Assembly: GCA_035511075.1 (NCBI GenBank)
Contig: DATKFW010000131.1
Location: 62,001 to 126,000, forward strand
From: DATAUD01 sp035511075
GTDB taxonomy: Bacteria > Verrucomicrobiota > Verrucomicrobiia > Limisphaerales > Palsa-1400
Direction: 5' to 3'
DNA: 64,000 nucleotides
Part shown: in pieces, positions 7,685 through 15,054 of the stretch
How the letters are laid out: each line of letters begins with the position of its first letter
How positions within the stretch are numbered: the first letter of the stretch is position 1
Position numbers and translations under genes: made by a program
The notes under the pieces: generated by a model
Told to the model about the DNA's origin: nothing
The model's input: the letters and a program-made list of their open reading frames with translations, nothing else
Databases searched by the model: none

Positions 7685-9121
7685 ATGAACGAACCGCACG
7701 CAGACGCTAATGGAAACGGAGCCGAGCCGGGCGCCGTTCCGCGCGCCGGCGCAGTATCGCTTGAAGGAATGCACGGAAGCGTCGAGGTTCCGCATCATCA
7801 GGCCGGCTTTTGGCGGCACTGGCGCGCCTTTATTGGTCCGGCCATCCTCGTGAGCGTCGGCTACATGGACCCCGGAAACTGGGGAACTGATCTGGCCGCC
7901 GGCGCGCAGTACAAATACGGGCTTTTATGGGTAGTCGGACTGGCGAGCCTGATGGCCATTTTCATGCAAGTCATCTCCTCGCGCCTTGGGGTTGTCACGG
8001 GCAAAGACCTCGCTCAATGCTGTCGGGACTGGTATCCGAGCTGGACGCGCCTGCCCAACTGGCTGTGCTGCGAAGTCGCCATCGGCGCATGTGACCTGGC
8101 GGAAGTGCTCGGAAGCGCGGTCGCCCTGAATTTGCTGTTCCATATTCCGATGCTCTGGGCGGTGATCCTCACCGGCCTGGACGTATTGGTGCTGCTGGGC
8201 ATGGAACGATTCGGCATGAGGACCATCGAAGGGATTGTGTTGGTGCTCATCGCGACGATTGGCATTTGCTACTACATCGAGATTTTTATTCTTCCCCAAA
8301 TGCACCCGTCCTTTTTTGACATGGGCCGCGCTTTGTTCACGCCCAGTTTGCGCCAGGCCGGCATGATTTACGTGGCCGTTGGCATCATCGGCGCCACTGT
8401 GATGCCTCACAACCTATATTTGCATTCGGCCCTGGTGCAGAGCCGCAAGCTCCAAAGAGACGACGCATCCGTCCGGAAAGCCGTTTGGTTCAACGCCCTG
8501 GATTCCACGGTTGCTTTGGCGGTGGCTTTTTTCGTCAACGCGGCGATCCTCGTCCTCGCTGCGATCGTTTTCTATGGGAAGACAAGCGTGACTGTGGCGG
8601 GCGGCAAGGTGGTGACGTTCGGCGCCGACACCGATTGGATTCGCATCGCTTACCTCACGCTCGCGCCATTGCTGGGAACCGCCGCCGCGAGCATGCTCTT
8701 TGTCGTGGCCTTGCTGGCAAGCGGACAAAGCAGCACCATTACCGGCACTTTGGCCGGGCAGGTTGTGATGGAGGGCTTCATGCACTGGCGGATGAGGCCG
8801 TGGCTGCGGCGTCTGATTACCCGGACTCTTGCCATCATCCCGGCGGTGCTGATCATTGGGATTCGCGGCGATAGCAGCGTCAATGATCTGTTGACCTTGA
8901 GCCAGGTCGTGCTGGCGCTGCAACTTCCGCTGGCGATGTTTCCACTGTTGCATTTCACCAGTTCCCGCAAGCGCATGGGAACATGGAAAAACGGCTGGTT
9001 TCTGCTGGTCACCGGCTGGGCCAGCGCCCTCTTGATTACCGCGATGGACATCTGGAGCCTTCCCGACTCCGTCAAGTCCGCCTGGCATGTTATCGGTGGC
9101 GGCCCAGCGCCGCCGAATTGA
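7685..9121 (+). CDS. mntH: Nramp-type divalent metal (Mn2+) transporter
   Basis: This 478-residue polytopic protein belongs to the Nramp family of proton-coupled divalent metal importers. The first transmembrane helix has the metal-binding motif MDPGNW at residues 61-66 and helix 6 contains ATVMPHNLYLHSALVQSR; the Asp, Asn and Met of these motifs bind Mn2+/Fe2+ in the family. About 11 hydrophobic helices are visible. A polar tail of about 45 residues precedes the first helix, longer than average, so a downstream Met start is possible. Pairing with the divergent MntR-type regulator supports manganese as substrate. Confidence 0.93.
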   Translation: MNEPHADANGNGAEPGAVPRAGAVSLEGMHGSVEVPHHQAGFWRHWRAFIGPAILVSVGYMDPGNWGTDLAAGAQYKYGLLWVVGLASLMAIFMQVISSRLGVVTGKDLAQCCRDWYPSWTRLPNWLCCEVAIGACDLAEVLGSAVALNLLFHIPMLWAVILTGLDVLVLLGMERFGMRTIEGIVLVLIATIGICYYIEIFILPQMHPSFFDMGRALFTPSLRQAGMIYVAVGIIGATVMPHNLYLHSALVQSRKLQRDDASVRKAVWFNALDSTVALAVAFFVNAAILVLAAIVFYGKTSVTVAGGKVVTFGADTDWIRIAYLTLAPLLGTAAASMLFVVALLASGQSSTITGTLAGQVVMEGFMHWRMRPWLRRLITRTLAIIPAVLIIGIRGDSSVNDLLTLSQVVLALQLPLAMFPLLHFTSSRKRMGTWKNGWFLLVTGWASALLITAMDIWSLPDSVKSAWHVIGGGPAPPN

Positions 9122-9282
9122 AATTCCCATCAAAGTGTGGGACATTGTCAACCGATGAGCATCAACGCAGGATCATCCTGCGAAGAAAACTCGGAAAAGA
9201 AAGTGGCCGGGAAGTCGCCTTTGGAGGAGAATTCCCAAGAAAAGCCGCCCGGACAAAAGCGCGGCTCCAACCGCCGTCCACG

Positions 9283-9324
9283 CCAGCCCAATCAAGCCCA
9301 ATTAAGGTTAATCAAGGCTCGCAC
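9283..9324. repeat. Degenerate CCAATCAAGG-type repeat, copy 1
   Basis: The segment reads as near-repeats of CCAATYAAGG/TTAATCAAGG and then CTCGCAC. A similar arrangement occurs at 11531-11575 (CCAGTCCAATCAAGGTTGAT then CAAGGTTCGC). It lies in the 263-base gap between mntH and the protease gene, where no gene is supported. It looks like a diverged dispersed repeat of unknown role. Confidence 0.4.
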
Positions 9325-9384
9325 AGTTTAGGGAACTCGGGCTGACGCCTGTCGCCGCGCCCGCCCTCAGCGCATGGCGTTGGA

Positions 9385-10659
9385 CTATTTCGTTTTTCTA
9401 GGAGCAATGACCGTGACCGCGATCTCACTCTGCAACACGGTCGCTTGGAAAACCTGGTCTCGCCGCCTGAGAGTCAATTCGAGCACCGTGCCGTTCGGGT
9501 TGTTCGTGGAAGGATACGTCAGTTGGAAGCCGAAATACTCGCGGTCGCACGACCAGGCTTTGCCAGGATTGTCCAGCCATTGCTTGACGTCTTGTCGGTC
9601 AACTTTAAGAAGAATATCGCCGTTGCGAATGCCCGCTTGGAATGCCGGGCTGGCACTCAACACGTATGCGGCAAGACCGTTCGTCTGGTTGCGCCACGGC
9701 CCAAAAACCGCGCTGAGGCGGCCGTGGAGCAAGGTTAGGTTCGTTGGGCCTGCCATGAAAGGCTTCCATCTTTTTGAAGGTTGCAAGTAGGCAACCGCAT
9801 GTTCGCCATCCACAAGAAAATCAAACCGCTTCAGCACGCCAAAGCCGATTGCGGCGGCGCAGTCCTTTGACTCCGGCCAGTCATGTTCCTCGACCCTGTG
9901 TAATTCAACATTTGTAAGCGTCAGGCCGCCGATAGAGAACCAAGATGCCCGTGTGCGTTCGTAAGGGACCAGACCACCTACCTGGAAGCTGGCCCCGATT
10001 CCTCTCCTTTCGTTTGAGTGAGCGGCCATCCACTGGTCCCACAGAGGTGCCGAGAGTTCAATCCCCCCCTCCCCGAGGCCGCCTGTATCAACGAACAACC
10101 CTCGGCGGGTGCCGCCGCCGCCGGGAAGCTCCAGAACCAGGACGCGCCGGTTAGTTTGAATGGTGAACTTCGACCAGTCCTTAACTTCCTTTGGCACCTT
10201 GCCCAAAAACTTGAACTTGCCGTCCATCGCGTCGAACCGAGTAATCCGCCGACTGATCGCCGGCCATCCAACGACTCCATCCATATCGTCAAAGAACCCC
10301 AATGCTTCAGAGACTCCAGCGCTAGCTGGCCCGTAACCAGTCACTGGAAAGCCCCACCGCCGTTGCCAGTGCGGCAGCTCAAGTTTGAATTCACCGGTAA
10401 CCCAAGGCACCACGAGGTTATTCGAAGCCAGTCCTATATAGGTAAGTTTCAGGCCTAACCGATCCGCCGCCGACCGCCAGAGAATGAGGCCACTGCTGCC
10501 AGTGTCCAGGGCGAGTCGTGCCGGTCTGCCGTTGATCTGGACATTCCACCAGAAACGTTCCGGCGGTTGAGCCGGGAGCCTGATTGGAACAAGTGCAGAC
10601 GCCATGCACAGGATTGTGCTCAAGCACCCGATTCGCAGGCAATCGAATCGAATTCTCAT
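9385..10659 (-). CDS. Predicted secreted aspartic protease with PDZ-like C-terminus
   Basis: From the ATG at 10659 this is a 424-residue protein with a signal-peptide-like N-terminus ending near ALVPIRLPAQ. Two aspartic-protease-like motifs follow: LALDTGSSGLIL with Asp-52 and LFVDTGGLGEGG with Asp-191. One chain could therefore supply both catalytic aspartates, as in pepsin-like enzymes, whereas many bacterial retropepsin-like proteins carry a single motif. The last 100 or so residues (SASPAFQAGIRNGDILLKVDRQDV) match the carboxylate-loop and core region of a PDZ domain. A longer frame starts at 10764, but its extra 35 residues precede the signal-like stretch. It is probably exported; its substrate is unknown. 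Confidence 0.75.
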   Translation of the reverse strand: MRIRFDCLRIGCLSTILCMASALVPIRLPAQPPERFWWNVQINGRPARLALDTGSSGLILWRSAADRLGLKLTYIGLASNNLVVPWVTGEFKLELPHWQRRWGFPVTGYGPASAGVSEALGFFDDMDGVVGWPAISRRITRFDAMDGKFKFLGKVPKEVKDWSKFTIQTNRRVLVLELPGGGGTRRGLFVDTGGLGEGGIELSAPLWDQWMAAHSNERRGIGASFQVGGLVPYERTRASWFSIGGLTLTNVELHRVEEHDWPESKDCAAAIGFGVLKRFDFLVDGEHAVAYLQPSKRWKPFMAGPTNLTLLHGRLSAVFGPWRNQTNGLAAYVLSASPAFQAGIRNGDILLKVDRQDVKQWLDNPGKAWSCDREYFGFQLTYPSTNNPNGTVLELTLRRRDQVFQATVLQSEIAVTVIAPRKTK

Positions 10660-10794
10660 GTTGCTTCCAATACGCCAAGGCTGCGGTCTTGACAAAACAA
10701 AAGGGGAATGACCCGCCACGCGCAGGAGCGCCCGATGTGCCAGCGCAACGCGTATCAAACACATAAACGCGACAGGGGTCGCGATATCAAAGGG

Positions 10795-10950
10795 CGTATG
10801 ACAATTTTCGGGAGGGCGGAGCGCCGCGACGCCCTAATTATATTATGGACTCGCGGCGCTCCGCCCTCCCGGAAACCATCGATTGTATTTATATACTCAT
10901 GTACTTCCAAGGTGTAATCCGGTCCAATGGAAGAATTCTGTCCCACACCC
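10795..10950. repeat. GC-rich intergenic repeat, copy 2 (hairpin plus tail)
   Basis: The left arm GGGAGGGCGGAGCGCCGCGA is followed by an AT-rich spacer and the inverted arm CGCGGCGCTCCGCCCTCCC, so a long hairpin can form. A 49-base tail at 10902-10950 is identical to 6985-7033. The whole copy stands in the same orientation as copy 1. It sits between the protease gene and a small antitoxin gene. The 371 bases from 10660 to 11031 hold only this repeat and the palindrome at 10988-11003. Confidence 0.85.
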
Positions 10951-10987
10951 CGCGCCAAAAGAGCCAAATGACTTCCTGAGATTGGTA

Positions 10988-11003
10988 TTGCGACATGTCG
11001 CAA
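10988..11003. repeat. Palindrome with CGACATGTCG core
   Basis: A perfect 16-base palindrome TTGCGACATGTCGCAA lies 28 bases before the small antitoxin gene. It shares CGACATGTCG with the second palindrome at 3727-3742. It could be the operator at which the antitoxin represses its own transcription, or another member of the same palindrome family. Confidence 0.45.
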
Positions 11004-11031
11004 CCGGTATTACCCTTGTTCCGTGACGACA

Positions 11032-11307
11032 ATGACTTTCAAGGTGTCGGAAGTCCTCCTGCGCCGCGTGGAGGATGAAGCGCGCCGGCGCGGCGTCCCA
11101 AAGTCCGTCATGGTCCGCGAATGCGTGGAAACCGTGTTGCGCCGCCAACTGCGCCAAAATCCCCCATCCTGTCTGGACTTGGTTGCCGACTTGGTCGGCT
11201 CTCAACCGGGCCCCCGCGATGTCTCGGTCGGCCGGCATCATCTGAGCCAAGCCCTTCTGGCCGATCATGGCCGCGCGCGAAAAACCCCCGCTTCCTGTCT
11301 ATTCTGA
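11032..11307 (+). CDS. Orphan ribbon-helix-helix-like antitoxin
   Basis: This small protein (91 residues from ATG 11032; a GTG at 11023 is also possible) begins MTFKVSEVLLRRVEDEARRR and continues GVPKSVMVRECVETVLRRQL. That strand-helix-helix pattern is typical of CopG/ribbon-helix-helix antitoxins. The C-terminal half (SCLDLVADLVGSQPGP, ALLADHGRARK) resembles antitoxins of PIN-toxin pairs. No toxin frame follows: the next 400 bases contain no start resembling a PIN domain. It is either an orphan or the survivor of a deleted pair. Confidence 0.6.
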   Translation: MTFKVSEVLLRRVEDEARRRGVPKSVMVRECVETVLRRQLRQNPPSCLDLVADLVGSQPGPRDVSVGRHHLSQALLADHGRARKTPASCLF

Positions 11308-11725
11308 CTGCCAAGATCTCCTGCAGAACGACCGGGGTGCGCTCAAAAGCGCTTGCAAGTCCCACATAAACATGGGAACTTCAGGCGGCCGAAAGCCGCT
11401 GTTCTTTGAAATGTCGCCGTCCGAGTCGCTGGGGGCTCCCCGAGCCCATCGATTACCGACGCGGTCGCGCCTGGTCAAACCAGATCCGGATTTCTGTTCT
11501 TGCTTCGGATTTTCCTGTATCGGAGTTTCGCCAGGTCAATCCAGTCCAATCAAGGTTGATCAAGGTTCGCGCACCAATCAAGGTTCACCCCCGGAATCAG
11601 CCGAACTGGCTCTGGTGCAAAACGTTGGATTCGCCCGGCGATGTGGAGGCCCACAATGAGGCGCTCTTCCACTTTGCTCTTGCTCTTTCACGGTTGACCT
11701 CCGATTTTTGTCCCCACCTACAGCT
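11308..11725. other. Intergenic region without a supported gene
   Basis: About 420 bases between the orphan antitoxin and rhamnose isomerase. Open frames here have no recognisable motif and look like chance frames. The only structure seen is a degenerate CCAATCAAGG-type repeat at 11531-11575 related to 9283-9324. Confidence 0.5.
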
Positions 11726-12994
11726 ATGCTGTCAAATAAACGCATCGAGTCCGCTTATGCTCTTGCGAGGGAAACCTTCGCGGAATCCGGCGTTGACGCG
11801 GATCGTGCGATGCAACTCCTGGCCAAAATCCCCATTTCGCTTCATTGCTGGCAGGGGGATGACGTCGGCGGATTCGAGAATTCGGGCAGTGAATTGGGCG
11901 GCGGCCTGGCGGTAACCGGCAATTATCCCGGCAAAGCGCGCACGCCCGAAGAATTGCGGCGCGATTTGGAAAGGACTTACTCGCTCCTACCCGGAAAACA
12001 TCGCTTGAACCTCCATGCCTTTTACGCGGAGACGGGGGGATGCCGCGTCGAGCGCAACGAGTTGACGCCGGCGCATTTTCGCGGCTGGATCGATTGGGCC
12101 AAAGGGCAAAAACTCGGACTGGACTTCAATCCAACCTATTTCGCCCACCCAAAGGCGGCCGACGGTTTTACGCTGGCTCATCGCGACAAGGCGATCCGGC
12201 AATTCTGGATCGAGCACGGCATCGCTTGCCGTAAAATCGGAGCGGCGATGGGCCGCGCCCTGGGCACACCCTGCGTCACCAACCTCTGGATTCCCGACGG
12301 ATTTAAGGACACGCCAATCGACCGCAAGGGGCCGCGCGAACGTCTCGCGGAGTCGCTGAACGCGATTTTTTCCCGCGCCATCGATCCCAAATACAACGTG
12401 GATGCCGTCGAACCCAAACTGTTCGGAATCGGTTCGGAGAGTTACGTCGTCGGTTCGCACGAGTTTTATCTTGGTTACGCCGTCCGGAATAAAAAACTGC
12501 TTTGCCTGGATACCGGCCATTTTCATCCCACTGAATCGGTTGCCGACAAAATCTCCGCCGTGCTCTCGTCGTTGGATGAAATCCTGCTGCATGTCAGCCG
12601 CGGCGTGCGATGGGACAGCGACCACGTTGTGATATTGAGCGATGAACTGGAGGCCATCGGGCAGGAGCTGGTTCGCGGCGATTTTCTTGGACGGGTCCAC
12701 ATCGGATTGGATTATTTCGACGCCAGCATCAATCGCGTCGCGGCCTGGACCATCGGGTCGCGCAGCACGATCAAGGCGCTGTTGATGGCGCTGCTTGAGC
12801 CGACGGCGAAATTGCGAGCGGTGGAGGCCGAGGGGGACTTTACCGCGCGCCTGGCGCTGCTGGAGGAGGCCAAGACCCTTCCATACGGCGCGGTTTGGGA
12901 TGCATATTGCCAAAGGCAGGGTGTGCCCGGCGGCGAAGAATGGCTGGCGGAAGTGAAACGTTACGAAAAGGAAGTCCTGTCGAAGCGCAAATAA
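11726..12994 (+). CDS. rhaA: L-rhamnose isomerase
   Basis: This 422-residue cytoplasmic enzyme should convert L-rhamnose to L-rhamnulose. Family segments include ISLHCWQGDDVGGFE, the repeated-residue stretch GNYPGKARTPEELRRDL, LNLHAFYAETGG, GLDFNPTYFAHPKA, and the metal-site segments CLDTGHFHPTESVADK and IGLDYFDASINRVAAW. The length is normal. ATG 11726 was chosen over an upstream TTG at 11708 because it leaves a natural start (MLSNKRIESAYALARETF). The rhamnose/proton symporter gene follows 21 bases later, so the pair is probably one transcription unit for uptake and first-step breakdown. The kinase and aldolase of the pathway are not in this window. Confidence 0.95.
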   Translation: MLSNKRIESAYALARETFAESGVDADRAMQLLAKIPISLHCWQGDDVGGFENSGSELGGGLAVTGNYPGKARTPEELRRDLERTYSLLPGKHRLNLHAFYAETGGCRVERNELTPAHFRGWIDWAKGQKLGLDFNPTYFAHPKAADGFTLAHRDKAIRQFWIEHGIACRKIGAAMGRALGTPCVTNLWIPDGFKDTPIDRKGPRERLAESLNAIFSRAIDPKYNVDAVEPKLFGIGSESYVVGSHEFYLGYAVRNKKLLCLDTGHFHPTESVADKISAVLSSLDEILLHVSRGVRWDSDHVVILSDELEAIGQELVRGDFLGRVHIGLDYFDASINRVAAWTIGSRSTIKALLMALLEPTAKLRAVEAEGDFTARLALLEEAKTLPYGAVWDAYCQRQGVPGGEEWLAEVKRYEKEVLSKRK

Positions 12995-13015
12995 TCATTC
13001 AACCCCACAAAAACT

Positions 13016-14188
13016 ATGGGAGAAAATCCATTTCTCGGCGTGTTCTTCCACTGGCTCGGCGGCCTGGCATCCGGCAGTTTTTACGTCCCGTTCAAGGGCG
13101 TCAAAAAATGGTCATGGGAGACCTACTGGCTGGTGGGGGGAATTTTCTCATGGATCATTTGTCCATGGGCCTTTGCCCTCTTCATGACCAACGACCTCCT
13201 GGGCGTTCTCAAAGCGCAAACCGCCGGCACACTGGGATGGACGTATTTTTTCGGCGTGCTTTGGGGATTGGGGGGACTGACCTTTGGATTGACCATGCGT
13301 TATCTGGGTATGTCGCTGGGCATGGGCGTGGCGCTGGGGTATTGCGCGGTGTTTGGCACCCTGGTGCCGCCCATCGCCAAGGCGATCATGCCGGAACTGC
13401 CGGTCGGTGCGAGCATTGTCGAAATCGCCGGCACAACATCGGGACAGATAACGCTGGCGGGTGTTGGCGTTTGTCTGGTGGGCATCGCAATCGCCGCCCT
13501 GGCCGGGTTCACCAAAGAGAAGGAGATGCCCGAGGAGGAGAAAAAGAAGGTCATCAAGGAATTCAATTTCAGGAAGGGGATCATGGTCGCGACCTTCTCG
13601 GGGATCATGAGCGCGTGTTTTGCTTTTGCGCTTCAGGCCGGCAAACCGATCAACGAAGCCTCGAAGGCCGCACGAACTTCCGAACTCTGGACTGGCCTGC
13701 CGGCGCTGGTGGTCCTGTTACTGGGCGGCTTTACAACGAATTTCATCTGGTGCGTCGTGTTGAATTTCAAAAATGCCACGGGCTACCAATATTTGGCGTC
13801 GGAGGTCCATCCTGAACACGCTCATCATGGCGGCAGCGGCAGCGGCGAAGCCGCCCCGATGCAGGGCGCCGGAGCAGACGGTTCGCCGGTGGATTTGAGA
13901 ATACCGGTGCTGGCCAACTACCTGCTCTCGGCCCTGGCCGGGACGACGTGGTATTTCCAATTCTTCTTTTACACGATGGGGGCGACGCAAATGGGCAAGT
14001 ACGATTTCGCTTCGTGGACCCTTCACATGGCGAGCATCATTATTTTCAGCACAATGTGGGGCTGGATATTGCATGAATGGAAGGGATCAAGCAAAAAAGC
14101 CCACACCCTTATCGCCACAGGGATCGCCACACTGGTGCTTTCGACGATCATCATTGGCTGGGGAACTTATCTAAAAGGCCGACAATAA
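13016..14188 (+). CDS. rhaT: L-rhamnose/proton symporter
   Basis: This 390-residue inner-membrane protein matches RhaT of the drug/metabolite transporter superfamily. It begins NPFLGVFFHWLGGLASGSFY and continues with PFKGVKKWSWETYWLVGG and RYLGMSLGMGVALGYCAVFGTL, with about ten hydrophobic helices. A charged loop (EKEMPEEEKKKVIKEF) lies in the middle. A His/Gly/Ser-rich cytoplasmic or periplasmic insert (HPEHAHHGGSGSGEAAP) lies at about residue 265 and is longer than in enteric RhaT. It directly follows rhaA. Confidence 0.93.
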   Translation: MGENPFLGVFFHWLGGLASGSFYVPFKGVKKWSWETYWLVGGIFSWIICPWAFALFMTNDLLGVLKAQTAGTLGWTYFFGVLWGLGGLTFGLTMRYLGMSLGMGVALGYCAVFGTLVPPIAKAIMPELPVGASIVEIAGTTSGQITLAGVGVCLVGIAIAALAGFTKEKEMPEEEKKKVIKEFNFRKGIMVATFSGIMSACFAFALQAGKPINEASKAARTSELWTGLPALVVLLLGGFTTNFIWCVVLNFKNATGYQYLASEVHPEHAHHGGSGSGEAAPMQGAGADGSPVDLRIPVLANYLLSALAGTTWYFQFFFYTMGATQMGKYDFASWTLHMASIIIFSTMWGWILHEWKGSSKKAHTLIATGIATLVLSTIIIGWGTYLKGRQ

Positions 14189-14565
14189 GGATCAGCGCAG
14201 CGGTATGGGAGTTCGAAATACGTCTCCGACGGAAACGGCTTTCCACACGCCGCGAATCATGCCCATAGGAGGATTCGGCTTAATCCCTTTCCTGAGAGGG
14301 TTTCCCTCACAGGGCAGCCTAAGTTGTAGGCGCGTTTTGGACGGTTTTAAGCGTTGACAACTTTGGCTGAATGTCTAGGATTGGCGTTGGATTTGATTCG
14401 GGTAGCGGTACGTTTCTTCAGCGGGGTTCCCCACCCCCACCTCCTTGGCGTCTGCTGCCCGAATCGTCTTTTTTTCCGCTCGTCCGGGGGTTTTTGGCTG
14501 GTCGGTTGATGGCAGAATCGATGCCAGCATGCAAAGCATTGATCCTATTTTTGTCAAGGCGGGGG
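14189..14565. other. Intergenic region with one imperfect hairpin
   Basis: No gene is supported. A hairpin of 10-base arms with one mismatch and a TTT loop (CCTGAGAGGG TTT CCCTCACAGG) occupies 14291-14313, about 100 bases after rhaT. It lacks a following T-run, so it is only a weak terminator candidate. Confidence 0.4.
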
Positions 14566-14945
14566 GTGAAAGGGCAGCCTGTGCGGGCGGACGATGCGAC
14601 CAACCAGGCGGTGAAATCCGAGATAATCGCGGCCCAGCCGCTTGCCGCGGGGCGGGTGGCGTCTGTGGCTCTATCGTTTCATCACGACGGTTTATTTCGA
14701 GCGCATCACTTTGGTTCATCCTGATCGATTGCCCGGCGCGGGTGCTGTGCTCTATCTGGGGCTGCACCGCAACGGCGCGGTGGACGGCTTTGTTTATGAT
14801 CGGGTTCTTCGCAACCCGGTGTTCATGATCTCCACGCAGCTTCGCAAGAACTGGTTCGCCCGGCTTTTCTTTCAGGGAATCGCTGTTACCCGAACAAAGG
14901 ACGAATGGGATCGGGCGCTCAACGATGCGGCGTTTTTGGCGCTGT
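14566..14945 (+). pseudogene. Broken PlsC-like lysophospholipid acyltransferase
   Basis: A GTG at 14566 opens a frame reading DDATNQAVKSEIIAAQPL. A one-base frame change near 14640 moves the coding sense into the next frame, which reads WRLWLYRFITTVYFER, then LYLGLHRNGAVDGFVY, then MISTQLRKNWFARLFFQGI. These segments look like a phosphate acyltransferase of the PlsC/LPLAT superfamily, with a His-x5-Asp motif in place of the common His-x4-Asp. After ALNDAAF the similarity stops and the frame runs into unrelated DNA, so the C-terminal half is missing. Frameshift plus truncation mark it as a remnant. A sequencing error could explain the shift but not the missing end. Confidence 0.6.
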
Positions 14946-15054
14946 GTGTCATAGGCCTGATCGTATTCGCAGGCATCGTCCAGCGGAATTCTGCCACGAC
15001 TATCGGGACTGGCCAAGTTTGCCTGTCGGAAACGAGTAATTGCCCTGCACACGG

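Noticed and set aside
9137..9331. Small Lys/Pro-rich plus-strand frame after mntH
   Set aside because: Low-complexity composition, overlap with a degenerate repeat and no recognisable motif.
11267..11659. Possible PIN toxin partner for the orphan antitoxin
   Set aside because: The frame lacks the N-terminal Asp strand and other acidic ligands of PIN domains.
14291..14313. Hairpin after rhaT as an intrinsic terminator
   Set aside because: The stem has a mismatch and no T-run follows; noted only as an imperfect hairpin.
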